This document shows, piece after piece, positions 29,437 to 38,500 of a stretch of 64,000 nt of DNA (the first letter of the stretch is position 1; each line of letters starts with the position of its first letter). A program made the translations under genes and the position numbers. Location of the stretch: NCBI RefSeq assembly GCF_015477355.1, contig NZ_JADLRJ010000012.1:124001-188000 (forward strand), in the 5' to 3' direction. The DNA comes from Nocardia blacklockiae. GTDB lineage: Bacteria; Actinomycetota; Actinomycetes; Mycobacteriales; Mycobacteriaceae. The notes beneath the pieces were generated by a model. The model was not told the origin of the DNA, did no database searches, and saw only the letters and a list, made by a program, of their open reading frames with translations.

Positions 29437-30804
29437 ATGCGCAAGTTGCCGGCGCGTCGCGCCGCGGTCAAAGCTGCCGCCGCCGCGTTCGCCTCGACTG
29501 TCCTCGCCGGCCCCTGGTTCGGTGCCGCACCCGCGCTGGCGGACCCCGCGCCCGAGACGGTGCAGCTCGACGCCGAACAGCTCCCCGCCGAGATGGCCGA
29601 GGCGATCAGCCGCGACCTGAAGATGACGCCCGCGGAATACCTCGACCGCGCGGCCCGCGCCCAGCAACTGCGCCAGTACGCGCACGACTTCCGCGCCGAA
29701 CGCCCCGACGAGTTCGCCGGCGCGTGGCTGAATCCGGACGGCAAGCCCGTCATGGCGGTCACCTCGCTCGACGCCGCCCAGACCGCGGGCGCGGCGGGCT
29801 ACCAGACCCGGCTCGCCCCGATTTCCGCGGACAACCTGGAGACTTCGCTCGACCAGCTGGTCGGTTGGATCGGCGGCCTGCCCCGCGACATCGCCGTGGC
29901 GATCAACTCGGTGGCCATCGACTTTCTCAACAGCCAATTGGTGCTGACCGTCGCCAATACCCCGGCCGGTCACCTGCTCAATCTGCCGACGCTCATCGCC
30001 AATATCAAGGTGGTGCTCTCGCCCGACGGCGGCGGCCCGGTGGAACGCCGGCCGATGGGCGGCGACACCTATATCAGCGCCCCGACCTCGCTCGACGACG
30101 CGGGCTTGAAGTCCGTCGACGTCTGCTCGTTCGGTTTCAACAGCGTCGACGCCGCGGGCAACGCGTTGAATATCAGTGCCGGCCATTGCGATCCGAACCT
30201 CGACAAGGGCGATGGCAAGGCCGACGTCTATCTGCCCGACGTTCGCAATCTCAAGGCCAGCCCGAAACTGGGCACCTTCGTGCGCGCGCACGTCGGTGGC
30301 AGCAGCGGCCTGGACTACTCGGTGATCCAGCTCAGCGACCGCGCGGTGCGGGCGGGCATGGACCAGCCGTCGGTGCGCGGCGCCAACGGCACCACCATCA
30401 ACCTCACCGGCACCGCCGATCCGGTGGTCGGCGCGCCGATCTGCAAATCGGGCCAATCCTCCACGTTCACCTGCGGTTTCGTCGTCGCGGACCGGGTCGA
30501 GACGCAGCTGTTCACCGCGGAGGGCCAGTCCAAGACGGTGCGCGGCTTCGCCAGCTCGGCCTGCACCCTGGGCGGCGACAGCGGCGGCGCGATCGTGACG
30601 GGCACCCTCGCCCTGGGCATCACCAGCGGCTCGAACGCGGCCGACGCACCGGATTGCAACGAGGCCAACATCGGTCTCGCGCAGTACGGCGGCACCGCGT
30701 CGCTCGGTATTCCGATTCGCGCGATCCTCGCCGATATCGATGCCGAATCCGCGGGCGGGATCGGCTCGGGCATCGCGGTGCGCACCCGCGCGAACGCCGG
30801 GTGA
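29437..30804 (+). CDS. Secreted S1-family serine protease (first of pair)
   Basis: A 455-residue pre-pro-protease. The signal peptide ends near PALA-DPAP (about residue 36), and a pro-region runs to about residue 225. The chymotrypsin-like domain carries His250 (SAGHCD), Asp293 (GLDYSV) and Ser382 (GGDSGGAIV). Disulfide-pattern cysteines (CSFGF, GHC, ICKSG, TCGF, SACTLGG) match alpha-lytic/streptogrisin-type proteases. It is exported and self-processed. Its paralogue lies directly downstream. The ATG follows GAAGGGACTTC. The substrate is unknown. Confidence 0.88.
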   Translation: MRKLPARRAAVKAAAAAFASTVLAGPWFGAAPALADPAPETVQLDAEQLPAEMAEAISRDLKMTPAEYLDRAARAQQLRQYAHDFRAERPDEFAGAWLNPDGKPVMAVTSLDAAQTAGAAGYQTRLAPISADNLETSLDQLVGWIGGLPRDIAVAINSVAIDFLNSQLVLTVANTPAGHLLNLPTLIANIKVVLSPDGGGPVERRPMGGDTYISAPTSLDDAGLKSVDVCSFGFNSVDAAGNALNISAGHCDPNLDKGDGKADVYLPDVRNLKASPKLGTFVRAHVGGSSGLDYSVIQLSDRAVRAGMDQPSVRGANGTTINLTGTADPVVGAPICKSGQSSTFTCGFVVADRVETQLFTAEGQSKTVRGFASSACTLGGDSGGAIVTGTLALGITSGSNAADAPDCNEANIGLAQYGGTASLGIPIRAILADIDAESAGGIGSGIAVRTRANAG

Positions 30805-30915
30805 AAGCCGAATACCGGATGAATTTTTCGCGAAACGCCTGGGCGCTGTATCGGAATGCCCGCGTGTCCGTTGAAACAATCGCACGGACAAGTAGGCATA
30901 ACGGTCCCGAACCCA

Positions 30916-30921
30916 TATAGT
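30916..30921 (+). promoter_or_regulatory. TATAGT -10 box close to the start of the second S1 protease
   Basis: TATAGT lies only 6 bases before the ATG at 30928, and no ribosome-binding site fits between. Transcription from this box would start at or next to the ATG, giving a leaderless mRNA, a form common in actinobacteria. The -35 box is weak. Confidence 0.5.
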
Positions 30922-30927
30922 CGGCAC

Positions 30928-32280
30928 ATGCTCCTGCCACGCATCCGTCTTTCGTCGTCCGCCGTGGGGCGTAACCCGCGCAGCCGTCTCCGCAAGACCG
31001 CCGTCATCGCCTCGGCGGCGGCCCTGGCCCTCGGGCCGGTTGCGGCGGCGACGGTGTCCGCGGAACCCGCCGCCCCGGCGTCGAATCTGCCGGCCGCCCT
31101 CGCCGCGGCCGTGTCCCGCGACCTGAAGATCTCCCCCGAGGAGTATCTGCACCGCGCCGATGTCGCCCAGCAGGTGGGCGCGTTCGCCACCACCGCGCAG
31201 CGGCAGTTCCCGCAGGCGTTCGCGGGCGCCTGGCTCGACGACGGCGGCCTGCCGACGGTCGCGCTGGCGCAGGGGCAGGGCGTGGACGACGCCCGCAAGG
31301 CCGCGCAGGACGCCGGCTTCAAGGTCAAGGACGTCGCCAAGAGCGAGTCGGTGCTGCGCGGCGAGAAGAACGCCTTCCAGCAGTGGCTCTCGACCCAGCC
31401 GGAGGCCGTGGCGCAGGCGGTGCGCGGCGTGGTGGTCGACACGGTGAACAACAGCATCGCGGTGCGGGTGGACAAGCCCGGCCTGCCGATGCCCGGCTTC
31501 GTCGATCCGGCGCGGGTGATCGTGATGGCCGCGCCGCCGGTCGGCCCGGAGCAGTCCGACGTCGCCCAGGCCACCCCGATCGCGGGCGACCAGGGCCCCG
31601 GTGCCTACGCGGCCGGTGACGGCTACGCGTCGGTGGCCGGTCGGATGAAGCTGGTCTGCTCGGCCGGTTTCAACGGCCTGGACCGCAACGACAACATCGT
31701 GAACATCACCGCGGGCCACTGCGACCCGAACATCCCGGCCGCCGGCACCGCCAACGCCCCGGCCATGTTCGAGCTGCTGCCGGGCAACAAGACCGGCGCG
31801 CAGCTGGGCACCTTCCAGAAGTCGGTGCTGGGCGAGCAGGACTACTCGATCGTGTCGATCAACGACGACGCGCGGGACCGCTTCTCCAACAACCAGGTTC
31901 GCGTCCCGGGCCAGGCCCCGATCGCGATCACCGGCGTGGCCACCCCGGTGGTGGGCGCCCCGGTCTGCAAGTCCGGTTCGCGCACCGGCTTCTCCTGCGG
32001 TGTGGTCAACGCCGTGGACCAGACGGTGGATGTCGGCGAGCGCCAGCTCACCCAGGCGTTCTCGGCCAACATCTGCGCCCTGCCGGGTGACAGCGGCGGC
32101 CCGATCGTGACCGGCACCCAGGCCCTGGGCATCTCCAGCGCCTCGTCGGTGGCCGACTACCCGATCTGCGAGATCCCCAACCTGATCGGCGCCCTGACCG
32201 GCAACGCCCCGCAGCTGTTCGCGCAGCCGGTGAGCGTGGTGCTCTCGGACAACCCGGGCCTGCGGGTGCGCACCAGCTAG
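30928..32280 (+). CDS. Secreted S1-family serine protease (second of pair)
   Basis: A 450-residue paralogue of the preceding protease. It has a long basic signal peptide (about 1-45, ATVSA-EPAAP), a pro-region and a catalytic domain with His264 (TAGHCD), Asp305 (EQDYSI) and Ser389 (PGDSGGPIV). The pro-regions also match (SRDLKISPEEYLHRADVAQQ here, SRDLKMTPAEYLDRAARAQQ before), so this is a tandem duplication. The two differ in their 5' regions: this one looks leaderless. A strong terminator follows. It acts outside the cell; targets unknown. Confidence 0.88.
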   Translation: MLLPRIRLSSSAVGRNPRSRLRKTAVIASAAALALGPVAAATVSAEPAAPASNLPAALAAAVSRDLKISPEEYLHRADVAQQVGAFATTAQRQFPQAFAGAWLDDGGLPTVALAQGQGVDDARKAAQDAGFKVKDVAKSESVLRGEKNAFQQWLSTQPEAVAQAVRGVVVDTVNNSIAVRVDKPGLPMPGFVDPARVIVMAAPPVGPEQSDVAQATPIAGDQGPGAYAAGDGYASVAGRMKLVCSAGFNGLDRNDNIVNITAGHCDPNIPAAGTANAPAMFELLPGNKTGAQLGTFQKSVLGEQDYSIVSINDDARDRFSNNQVRVPGQAPIAITGVATPVVGAPVCKSGSRTGFSCGVVNAVDQTVDVGERQLTQAFSANICALPGDSGGPIVTGTQALGISSASSVADYPICEIPNLIGALTGNAPQLFAQPVSVVLSDNPGLRVRTS

Positions 32281-32290
32281 CAGTACCCCT

Positions 32291-32327
32291 CGAAAGGGCC
32301 GGTGGCGGGCAGCCACCGGCCCTTTCG
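32291..32327 (+). terminator. Terminator after the second S1 protease
   Basis: Perfect 16-base arms beginning CGAAAGGGCCGGTGGC with a 5-base loop, 10 bases after the stop codon. Confidence 0.85.
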
Positions 32328-32404
32328 CCGTCCCGGGCGTCGGGCAGTTCACCGGCAGCGCAGGGCCGTGTACCGGGCCGCGCGCGGTCGGGCATCCTGG
32401 ACGC

Positions 32405-33259
32405 ATGTGTCTGGTTCTGTTGGGCTGGCGGGCGCACCCCGAGTACCGGCTGATCGTGGCGGCCAATCGGGACGAGTTCTACACCCGCCCAACCGAATCG
32501 ATGCGGTGGTGGCGCGAGGTGCCGGGACTGCTGGCGGGCCGCGATCTGGGCGCGGGCAATCCGGTGCCCGGCACCTGGCTGGGGCTGGTGCCCGACCGGC
32601 ACCGCTTCGCCACGGTGACGAACGTGCGCGGCCCGGCGGAGGCCCGCGTCGGCGTGCGGTCGCGCGGCGCGCTGCTGATGGATTTTCTGAACGGCGATTC
32701 CGGTCCGAAGCAGTTCGCCCGGCGCGTCGCGGCGGCCCCCGACGACTACAACGGCTTCAACCTGATCGCCTCGGACCTGGACACGCTGTGGTGGCACAGC
32801 AATCGCAGCGCGCACGCGCCCCTGGAACTGGCCGCGGGCCTGCACGGCCTGTCCAACGGCGCGCTGCTCGGTTCGGCGGAGCACGGCCCGGCCGGCGACG
32901 GGGCCGTCGCGATCCGCACCGACAACGGCGCGGCCGCCTGGCCGAAAGTCCGCGACGGGCTGCTCGCCCTGCGCGCCGTGCTCGAGACGGATACGGCGGA
33001 GGTGGCGAGCTATTTAGACGTGCTGGCCGACCGTGCCGTCGCGCCCGACGACGAACTGCCCGACACGGGACTCTCGCGCCGCCGCGAGCGCGCGGTGTCG
33101 GCGCGCTTCGTGTCCGACACCATGCACGGAACCCGGTGCAGCACAGTGCTGCTCGTTCGGGAGGACGGCCGCTTCACGGTCGCCGAGCGCTCCTTCGGCC
33201 GCCTCGGGCGCGAGCAAGGCGAGGTGTCGTTCAGCGGGCGGCTGGAGCTACCCGACTGA
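32405..33259 (+). CDS. NRDE (TANGO2-like) family protein
   Basis: A 284-residue member of the NRDE family. It begins with an N-terminal Cys2 and carries the signature AANRDEFYTRPT. Conserved WLGL, VTNVRG, YNGFNLI and LSNG motifs follow. In eukaryotes TANGO2 is linked to heme and lipid handling, while bacterial members are uncharacterised. The N-terminal Cys could act as an Ntn-type nucleophile after Met removal. It stands alone between two terminators. Confidence 0.85.
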   Translation: MCLVLLGWRAHPEYRLIVAANRDEFYTRPTESMRWWREVPGLLAGRDLGAGNPVPGTWLGLVPDRHRFATVTNVRGPAEARVGVRSRGALLMDFLNGDSGPKQFARRVAAAPDDYNGFNLIASDLDTLWWHSNRSAHAPLELAAGLHGLSNGALLGSAEHGPAGDGAVAIRTDNGAAAWPKVRDGLLALRAVLETDTAEVASYLDVLADRAVAPDDELPDTGLSRRRERAVSARFVSDTMHGTRCSTVLLVREDGRFTVAERSFGRLGREQGEVSFSGRLELPD

Positions 33260-33276
33260 TCGACCGCGGTAACGAA

Positions 33277-33307
33277 CAGGCCCGCTCTCGCGAGGAGAGC
33301 GGGCCTG
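33277..33307. terminator. Bidirectional terminator between converging genes
   Basis: Perfect 13-base arms (CAGGCCCGCTCTC / GAGAGCGGGCCTG) with a 5-base loop, between the stop of the NRDE gene and the stop of the converging glycine-zipper protein gene. Confidence 0.85.
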
Positions 33308-33319
33308 GGGGTCGTGAAA

Positions 33320-34144
33320 TCAGTTGGGCGCCACCAGTGGTGCGCTCGGCTGCGGCGCGGCGGGCGCGGGCTGCGGGGCGGGCGCGGGCTGCACCGGGTT
33401 GTTCGGCGACTGCGAGAGGTCGGCCCACGGCGTGGTGCCGGGCGGGGCCTGGAGGGTGTTGAGCATCTCGACACCGGCGGTGCTCACGGTCGGGCCGCCG
33501 CCGATGGCCGCGCCGATGATGCCGACTCCGAGCGCGCCGACGATACCGCCCGCGACGGCACCGATGATCAGTCCGGGAAGGCATCCCGTGGCGACATCCA
33601 CGGCGCAACCGATGGCACCGCCGATCGGGATGCCGAGCACCACGCCGACCGCGACACCGAGCACCGTGCCGATCGCCGTCCCGATACCCCCGCTCAACGC
33701 CAGCTTGGTAGCGAAATCATTGATGGCGCGGTCGTTCTCGACCGGCGAGGCGATCGGCCGCACCGCGGTCAACGGGTGCACCTGATCCACCTCGGCGGGC
33801 TGGTCCGGAGTCAGCTCCAGTACCCGGCCCTCGTCCCGCACCGCCGACCGGACCGGCACCGGCACCCCGGCGACCCGGAAGTTCAGCGGCATCCGCAGCG
33901 CGACATCGCCTGCGCGGTCTCGCAATTCGAGCACCTGCTGCCCGTCGGACGCGAGATCCGGCGTGTCGACGAGCGCGAAGGTCCCGCCTTTCAGCGTCGT
34001 GACGATCGTGCGGTCGACCACCCGGGTGGCGTAGTCGATGTACTCGGGGCCCGGCGCGGCGGGTTCGCCGTAGGCGGTACCGGCGGCGACGGTCATCGCA
34101 CCGATGACCATGGCTCCGGCAGCGGTCATTGCGCGGAAACTCAT
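33320..34144 (-). CDS. Secreted glycine-zipper protein with Pro-rich C-terminus (paralogue A)
   Basis: A 274-residue exported protein. The signal peptide ends near AYGEPAAP (about residue 27). A beta-rich region follows, then the motif IASPVENDRAINDF and a strongly glycine-zipper stretch (GIGTAIGTVLGVAVGVVLGI, about 150-215) that could insert in a membrane. It ends with a Pro/Ala tail. Two Cys pairs flank the zipper. It is paralogous to the upstream 34352-35125 gene. The ATG at 34144 is chosen because the bases before it are conserved between the two genes and contain GGATTGGA. Family not recognised. Confidence 0.75.
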   Translation of the reverse strand: MSFRAMTAAGAMVIGAMTVAAGTAYGEPAAPGPEYIDYATRVVDRTIVTTLKGGTFALVDTPDLASDGQQVLELRDRAGDVALRMPLNFRVAGVPVPVRSAVRDEGRVLELTPDQPAEVDQVHPLTAVRPIASPVENDRAINDFATKLALSGGIGTAIGTVLGVAVGVVLGIPIGGAIGCAVDVATGCLPGLIIGAVAGGIVGALGVGIIGAAIGGGPTVSTAGVEMLNTLQAPPGTTPWADLSQSPNNPVQPAPAPQPAPAAPQPSAPLVAPN

Positions 34145-34302
34145 TCGGTCTTCCAATCCCTCATCAGGTCGCATCGCACACGCGCGGCCCACCGGCAGTC
34201 TGGGGCCACGGGTGTGCGTAATGCACACGACGAGGTGGAGCCTAGCGGAAACGACGCGGGAGGAAGTTCCCAACGCCGGATCGGAGTGACCGGTACACAC
34301 AG

Positions 34303-34340
34303 CGATCGGCCCGCCCTCCCGAGGGAGAGCGGGCCGATCG
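34303..34340 (-). terminator. Terminator of glycine-zipper paralogue B
   Basis: Arms CGATCGGCCCGC and GCGGGCCGATCG, plus inner CTCCC/GGGAG pairs, form a stem of about 17 pairs just downstream of the 34352-35125 stop. Confidence 0.8.
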
Positions 34341-34351
34341 GACCACGCGGG

Positions 34352-35125
34352 TCAGTTCACCGGTGCCGGCTGCTGTACCTGCTGCTGCTTCTGAATGGCG
34401 TCGTCGGTCCACTTGGTGGTGCCGGGGGGCGCGTTCAGCGTGCTCACCAGGTCCGTGCCGGCCGCCACCAGGGTGGGGCCGCCGACGACGATGGTGCCGA
34501 GGATGCCACCGATGGCCGCACCCGTGGGCAGGCCGACGAGGCAGCCGACGACCACACCGATCAGACCGAGCGCGCAACCGACCACCGCACCGATCGCGGT
34601 GCCCACGAAGCCGCCGATCGCCGTCGACAGACCGAAGTAGGTGGAGAAGTCGGTCAGCGCCCGCTGGTTCTCGACCGGCGAGGCGATCGGCTTCGCGACC
34701 GGCTTCACGTTCAGCGGCTGGTCGGTCGGCAAGCCGGCCGGCCGTTCCGGCGTGACCGCCAGCACCTTGCCGTCTTCCTTCAGCTCCGAGGCGACCGGAA
34801 TGCGCTGCCCGGTGATCGTGTACTCAAGCGGGAAGCTCAGGACGGTGTTGCCCTTGTCGTCCTTGACGTTGACCTGAGTGGGCGCGGGTTCGGTGGCCTC
34901 CGCGGCGATTTCGGTCGCCGTCGCGGCCGGCGGCGCGACCAGCTCGAAGGTCCCCCCGTTACCCAGCCGGGCCACGACAGTCTTGTCTTCCTGTGCGACC
35001 GAGTATCCGATGGTCTTGTCGGTATGTTCGGCCGGGGCCGCGGGTTCGGCATGCGCGGTGCCCAACCCGACTGTCAGGGCGCCGATAGCCAAGGCGCCCA
35101 CCGCAGTACTGCTGCGGAACTTCAT
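34352..35125 (-). CDS. Secreted glycine-zipper protein (paralogue B)
   Basis: A 257-residue exported protein with the same layout as paralogue A: a signal peptide (ends near AHAEPAAP), a beta-rich region, IASPVENQRALTDF, and a glycine-zipper stretch with internal Cys residues (FVGTAIGAVVGCALGLIGVV). The end differs, being Gln-rich (QKQQQVQQPAPVN). The ATG at 35125 matches paralogue A, including the 5' leader. Each gene has its own terminator, so they are separate units. The zipper suggests membrane insertion or oligomer formation. Function unknown. Confidence 0.75.
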   Translation of the reverse strand: MKFRSSTAVGALAIGALTVGLGTAHAEPAAPAEHTDKTIGYSVAQEDKTVVARLGNGGTFELVAPPAATATEIAAEATEPAPTQVNVKDDKGNTVLSFPLEYTITGQRIPVASELKEDGKVLAVTPERPAGLPTDQPLNVKPVAKPIASPVENQRALTDFSTYFGLSTAIGGFVGTAIGAVVGCALGLIGVVVGCLVGLPTGAAIGGILGTIVVGGPTLVAAGTDLVSTLNAPPGTTKWTDDAIQKQQQVQQPAPVN

Positions 35126-35598
35126 TCGGTTATCCAATCCATCATCAGGTGTTGCCGGCGCGTCTTTTCCCGCGAGAGCCCACGCATCCCTCAAGTCGCC
35201 ACTCCGTCCGAGCGACCTGCAGAACCCTCCCCGAGCGGTGTGAAGATTCGCACAGCAAGCAGGACGAAGCGAGCCTAATTCAATCACTGGCTAGAAGCGA
35301 GATCCGTTTCCCGCCAGTGGAACTAAGCGTGTCCTTCGTGATGGATCGGTTTTGCCGGGTTTTACCGTGTTATCCGAACCGCACACGCGCGAAACCCCAG
35401 CTTGCCGGGTCCGCAGGTGAGTCCGCTCACACTGCCCGCAGGGCGAAGTACCAGCACGCTGGGACGCGCCCCGCGGGAGATCATAGAGTGGACAGGTAAG
35501 TTACCGGCGGGTAACTTACTGGGCGTTAGGATGCGTGCAACCGCCGACGGCAACAGCCCTGCCGTCGGATGCTCGTTGAACCGAAGGAAGGTCGCGAC
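35126..35598. other. 473-base divergent spacer between glycine-zipper B and etfD
   Basis: No gene is supported here. The right half holds the etfD promoter and a perfect palindrome (35489-35519). The left part near 35126-35150 is the leader of the glycine-zipper gene and is conserved in its paralogue. Confidence 0.7.
35489..35519. promoter_or_regulatory. etfD promoter overlaid by a perfect 24-bp palindrome
   Basis: The palindrome at 35496-35519 has 10-base arms GTAAGTTACC / GGTAACTTAC around GGCG. A candidate promoter, TGGACA (35489-35494) and TAACTT (35512-35517) 17 bases apart, lies beneath it, so a bound repressor would block transcription. The core TTACC-GRCG-GGTAA recurs at the fadE5 promoter in this window. 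The pattern suits a TetR-type regulator. Confidence 0.7.
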
Positions 35599-38500
35599 AT
35601 GAATGCCCTGACAGTGACGCTGGGCACGATTGGAGTGGTGTTCAGCCTGGTGGCTTGGGCGTCATTCATCGGCGGCGTCGGCAAGATGGTTCGCGCCATC
35701 ATGATCGGACAGTCCGCCCCGGACCGCTGGCGGCCGTTCCTCCCGCGCTTGAAAACCATGCTCGTCGAGTTCCTGGCGCACACGCGGATGAACAAGTTCC
35801 GCACCGTCGGGTGGGCGCACTGGCTGGTGATGATCGGCTTCCTGGCCGGATTCATCCTGTATTTCGAGGCGTATCCGCAGACGTTCGATCCCGAATTCCA
35901 CTGGCCCCTGGTCGGCGGCTGGGGCATCTACCACCTGATGGACGAGGTGCTCGGCATCGCCACCGTGATCGGCATTCTGGTGCTGATCACCATTCGCCAG
36001 CTCAATCACCCGCGGGTGCCGCAGCGGCTGTCGCGGTTCAGCGGCTCGAAATTCGGTCCCGCGTACACGATCGAGCTGATCGTGCTCATCGAGGGCCTGG
36101 GCATGGTGCTGGTGAAGGCCGGCAAGATCGCGACCTACGGCCACGCCAACGCCTGGAGCGACTTCTTCACCATGCAGGTCGCCAAGCTGCTGCCGTCGAG
36201 CGTCGCCATGGTCTCGGTGTTCGCGTTCGTGAAGATGGTGTCGGGCAGCACCTTCCTGCTGCTGGTCGGCCGCAACATCAACTGGGGTGTCGCGTGGCAC
36301 CGGTTCGCGGCGTTCTTCAACATCTACTTCAAGCGCGAGAAGGACGGCGGCGTCGCCCTGGGCGCGGTCAAGCCGATGACCTCCGGCGGCAAGGCGCTGC
36401 TCGACATGGAGGAGATCGACCCCGACAACGACACCCTCGGTGTCGGCCGGGTCGAGGACTTCTCGTGGAAGGGCTGGCTGGACTTCACCACCTGCACCGA
36501 GTGCGGCCGCTGCCAGAGCCAGTGCCCGGCGTGGAATACCGGTAAGCCGTTGTCGCCCAAGCTGTTGATCATGTCGCTGCGCGACCACGGTGTCGCCAAG
36601 GCGCCCTACCTGCTGGCCGGCGGCCGCAAGGACATGGGCGGCGACGAGGTCGGCCTGGTCGACGCCGAGGGCAAGCCGAACGAGGCCGCGCTGGCGAAGA
36701 TCTCCGACGCGGCGAAGGCCGAGGCGGAGCGTCCGCTGGTCGGCGGCGCGGATGTCAGCGGCATCATCGATCCCGAGGTGCTGTGGAGCTGCACCACCTG
36801 CGGCGCGTGCGTGGAGCAGTGCCCGGTGGACATCGAGCACGTCGACCACATCATCGACATGCGCCGCTACCAGGTGCTGATCGAGTCGGAGTTCCCGTCC
36901 GAGCTGGCGGGTCTGTTCAAGAACCTGGAGAACAAGGGCAACCCCTGGGGCCAGAACGCCAAGGACCGGCTGAACTGGATGTCGGAGCTGGACTTCGACA
37001 TTCCGGTGTTCGGCCAGGACGCCGAGAGCTTCGACGGCTACGAGTACCTGTTCTGGGTCGGCTGTGCCGGCGCCTACGAGGACCGCGCCAAGCGGACCAC
37101 CAAGGCCGTCGCCGAGCTGCTGGCCACCGCGGGCGTGAAGTTCATGGTGCTGGGCGCGGAGGAGACCTGCACCGGCGATTCGGCGCGCCGCGCGGGCAAC
37201 GAGTTCCTGTTCCAGCAGCTGGCCATGCAGAACATCGAGACGCTGAACTCGGTGTTCGAGGGTGTCGAGGATTCGAAGAAGAAGATCGTCGTCACCTGCG
37301 CGCACTGCTTCAACGCGCTGAACAACGAGTACCCGCAGGTGGGCGGCACCTATGAGGTCGTGCACCACACCCAGCTGCTGAACCGCCTGGTGCGGCAGCA
37401 GAAGCTGGTGCGGGTGAAGCCGGTGTCGGAGAAGGTCACCTACCACGACCCCTGCTACCTGGGCCGGCACAACAAGATCTACAACGCGCCGCGTGAGCTG
37501 ATGGGCGCCTCGGGGGCGAAGGTCACCGAGATGCCGCGGCACGGCGAGCGGTCCATGTGCTGTGGCGCCGGCGGTGCCCGCATGTGGATGGAGGAGCAAC
37601 TCGGCAAGCGCGTCAACCTGGACCGCACCGACGAGGCGCTGGCCGCGCTCGACGGCGGCAACGAGCCGTCCCTGATCGCCACCGGCTGCCCGTTCTGCCG
37701 CGTGATGCTCACCGACGGTGTCACCGCGCGCAAGGATTCGGGCGAGGTGGGCCAGGGCGTCGAGGTCGTCGACGTGGCGCAGCTGATGCTCCAGTCGATC
37801 GAGCGGGTCGAGCCGGGCACGCTGTCGGAGAACCTGAAGGTGATCCAGCAGCCCAAGCAGCCCGAGCCCGAACCGGTTTCGGAGCCCGAGCCGGTGGCCG
37901 AGGCCGCCGCACCCGCCGAGCCCAAGCCCGCCCCCGCGGGCGGCGGCCTCGCCATGAAGGGCGGCGGCAAGGCACCCGGCGGCGGCCTGGGCATGAAGGG
38001 CGGCGGCAAGGCGCCCGGCGGCGGTGGTCTGTCGATGAAGGGGGCCGCGAAGGCACCGGGCGCGAAGGCACCCGCTTCCGAGCCCACCGAGGACGCCGCC
38101 GAGGCCCCGACCGCCAAGCCCGGTGGGCTGGGCATGAAGGGCGGCGCGAAAGCGCCCGGCGGCAAGGGTCTTGCGATGAAGGGTGCCGCCAAGGCGCCCG
38201 GGGCCAAGGCCGAGCCTGCCGCGGAGTCGGCGGAGGCCGAGGCGCCCGCTACCCCGACCGCCAAGCCCGGTGGGCTGGGTATGAAGGGCGGTGCGAAGGC
38301 GCCGGGTGGCAAGGGTCTTGCCATGAAGGGTGCGGCGAAGGCGCCCGGGGCCAAGGCGGCACCCGCGGAGAGTTCCGCGGCGGCCGCGGAAACCGAAGCG
38401 GGCGAGGCGGAGTCGGGGTCGACCGAGACCAAGCCGACCGTGGCGGCCAAGGGGCTCGCGATGAAGTCCGGCTTCAAGAAGCCGGGGGCGAAGGCTCCGG

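Noticed and set aside
29401-32466. Minus-strand open frame of about 1000 codons opposite the two S1 proteases
   Set aside because: Antisense shadow spanning two genes and a terminator; no coherent domain.
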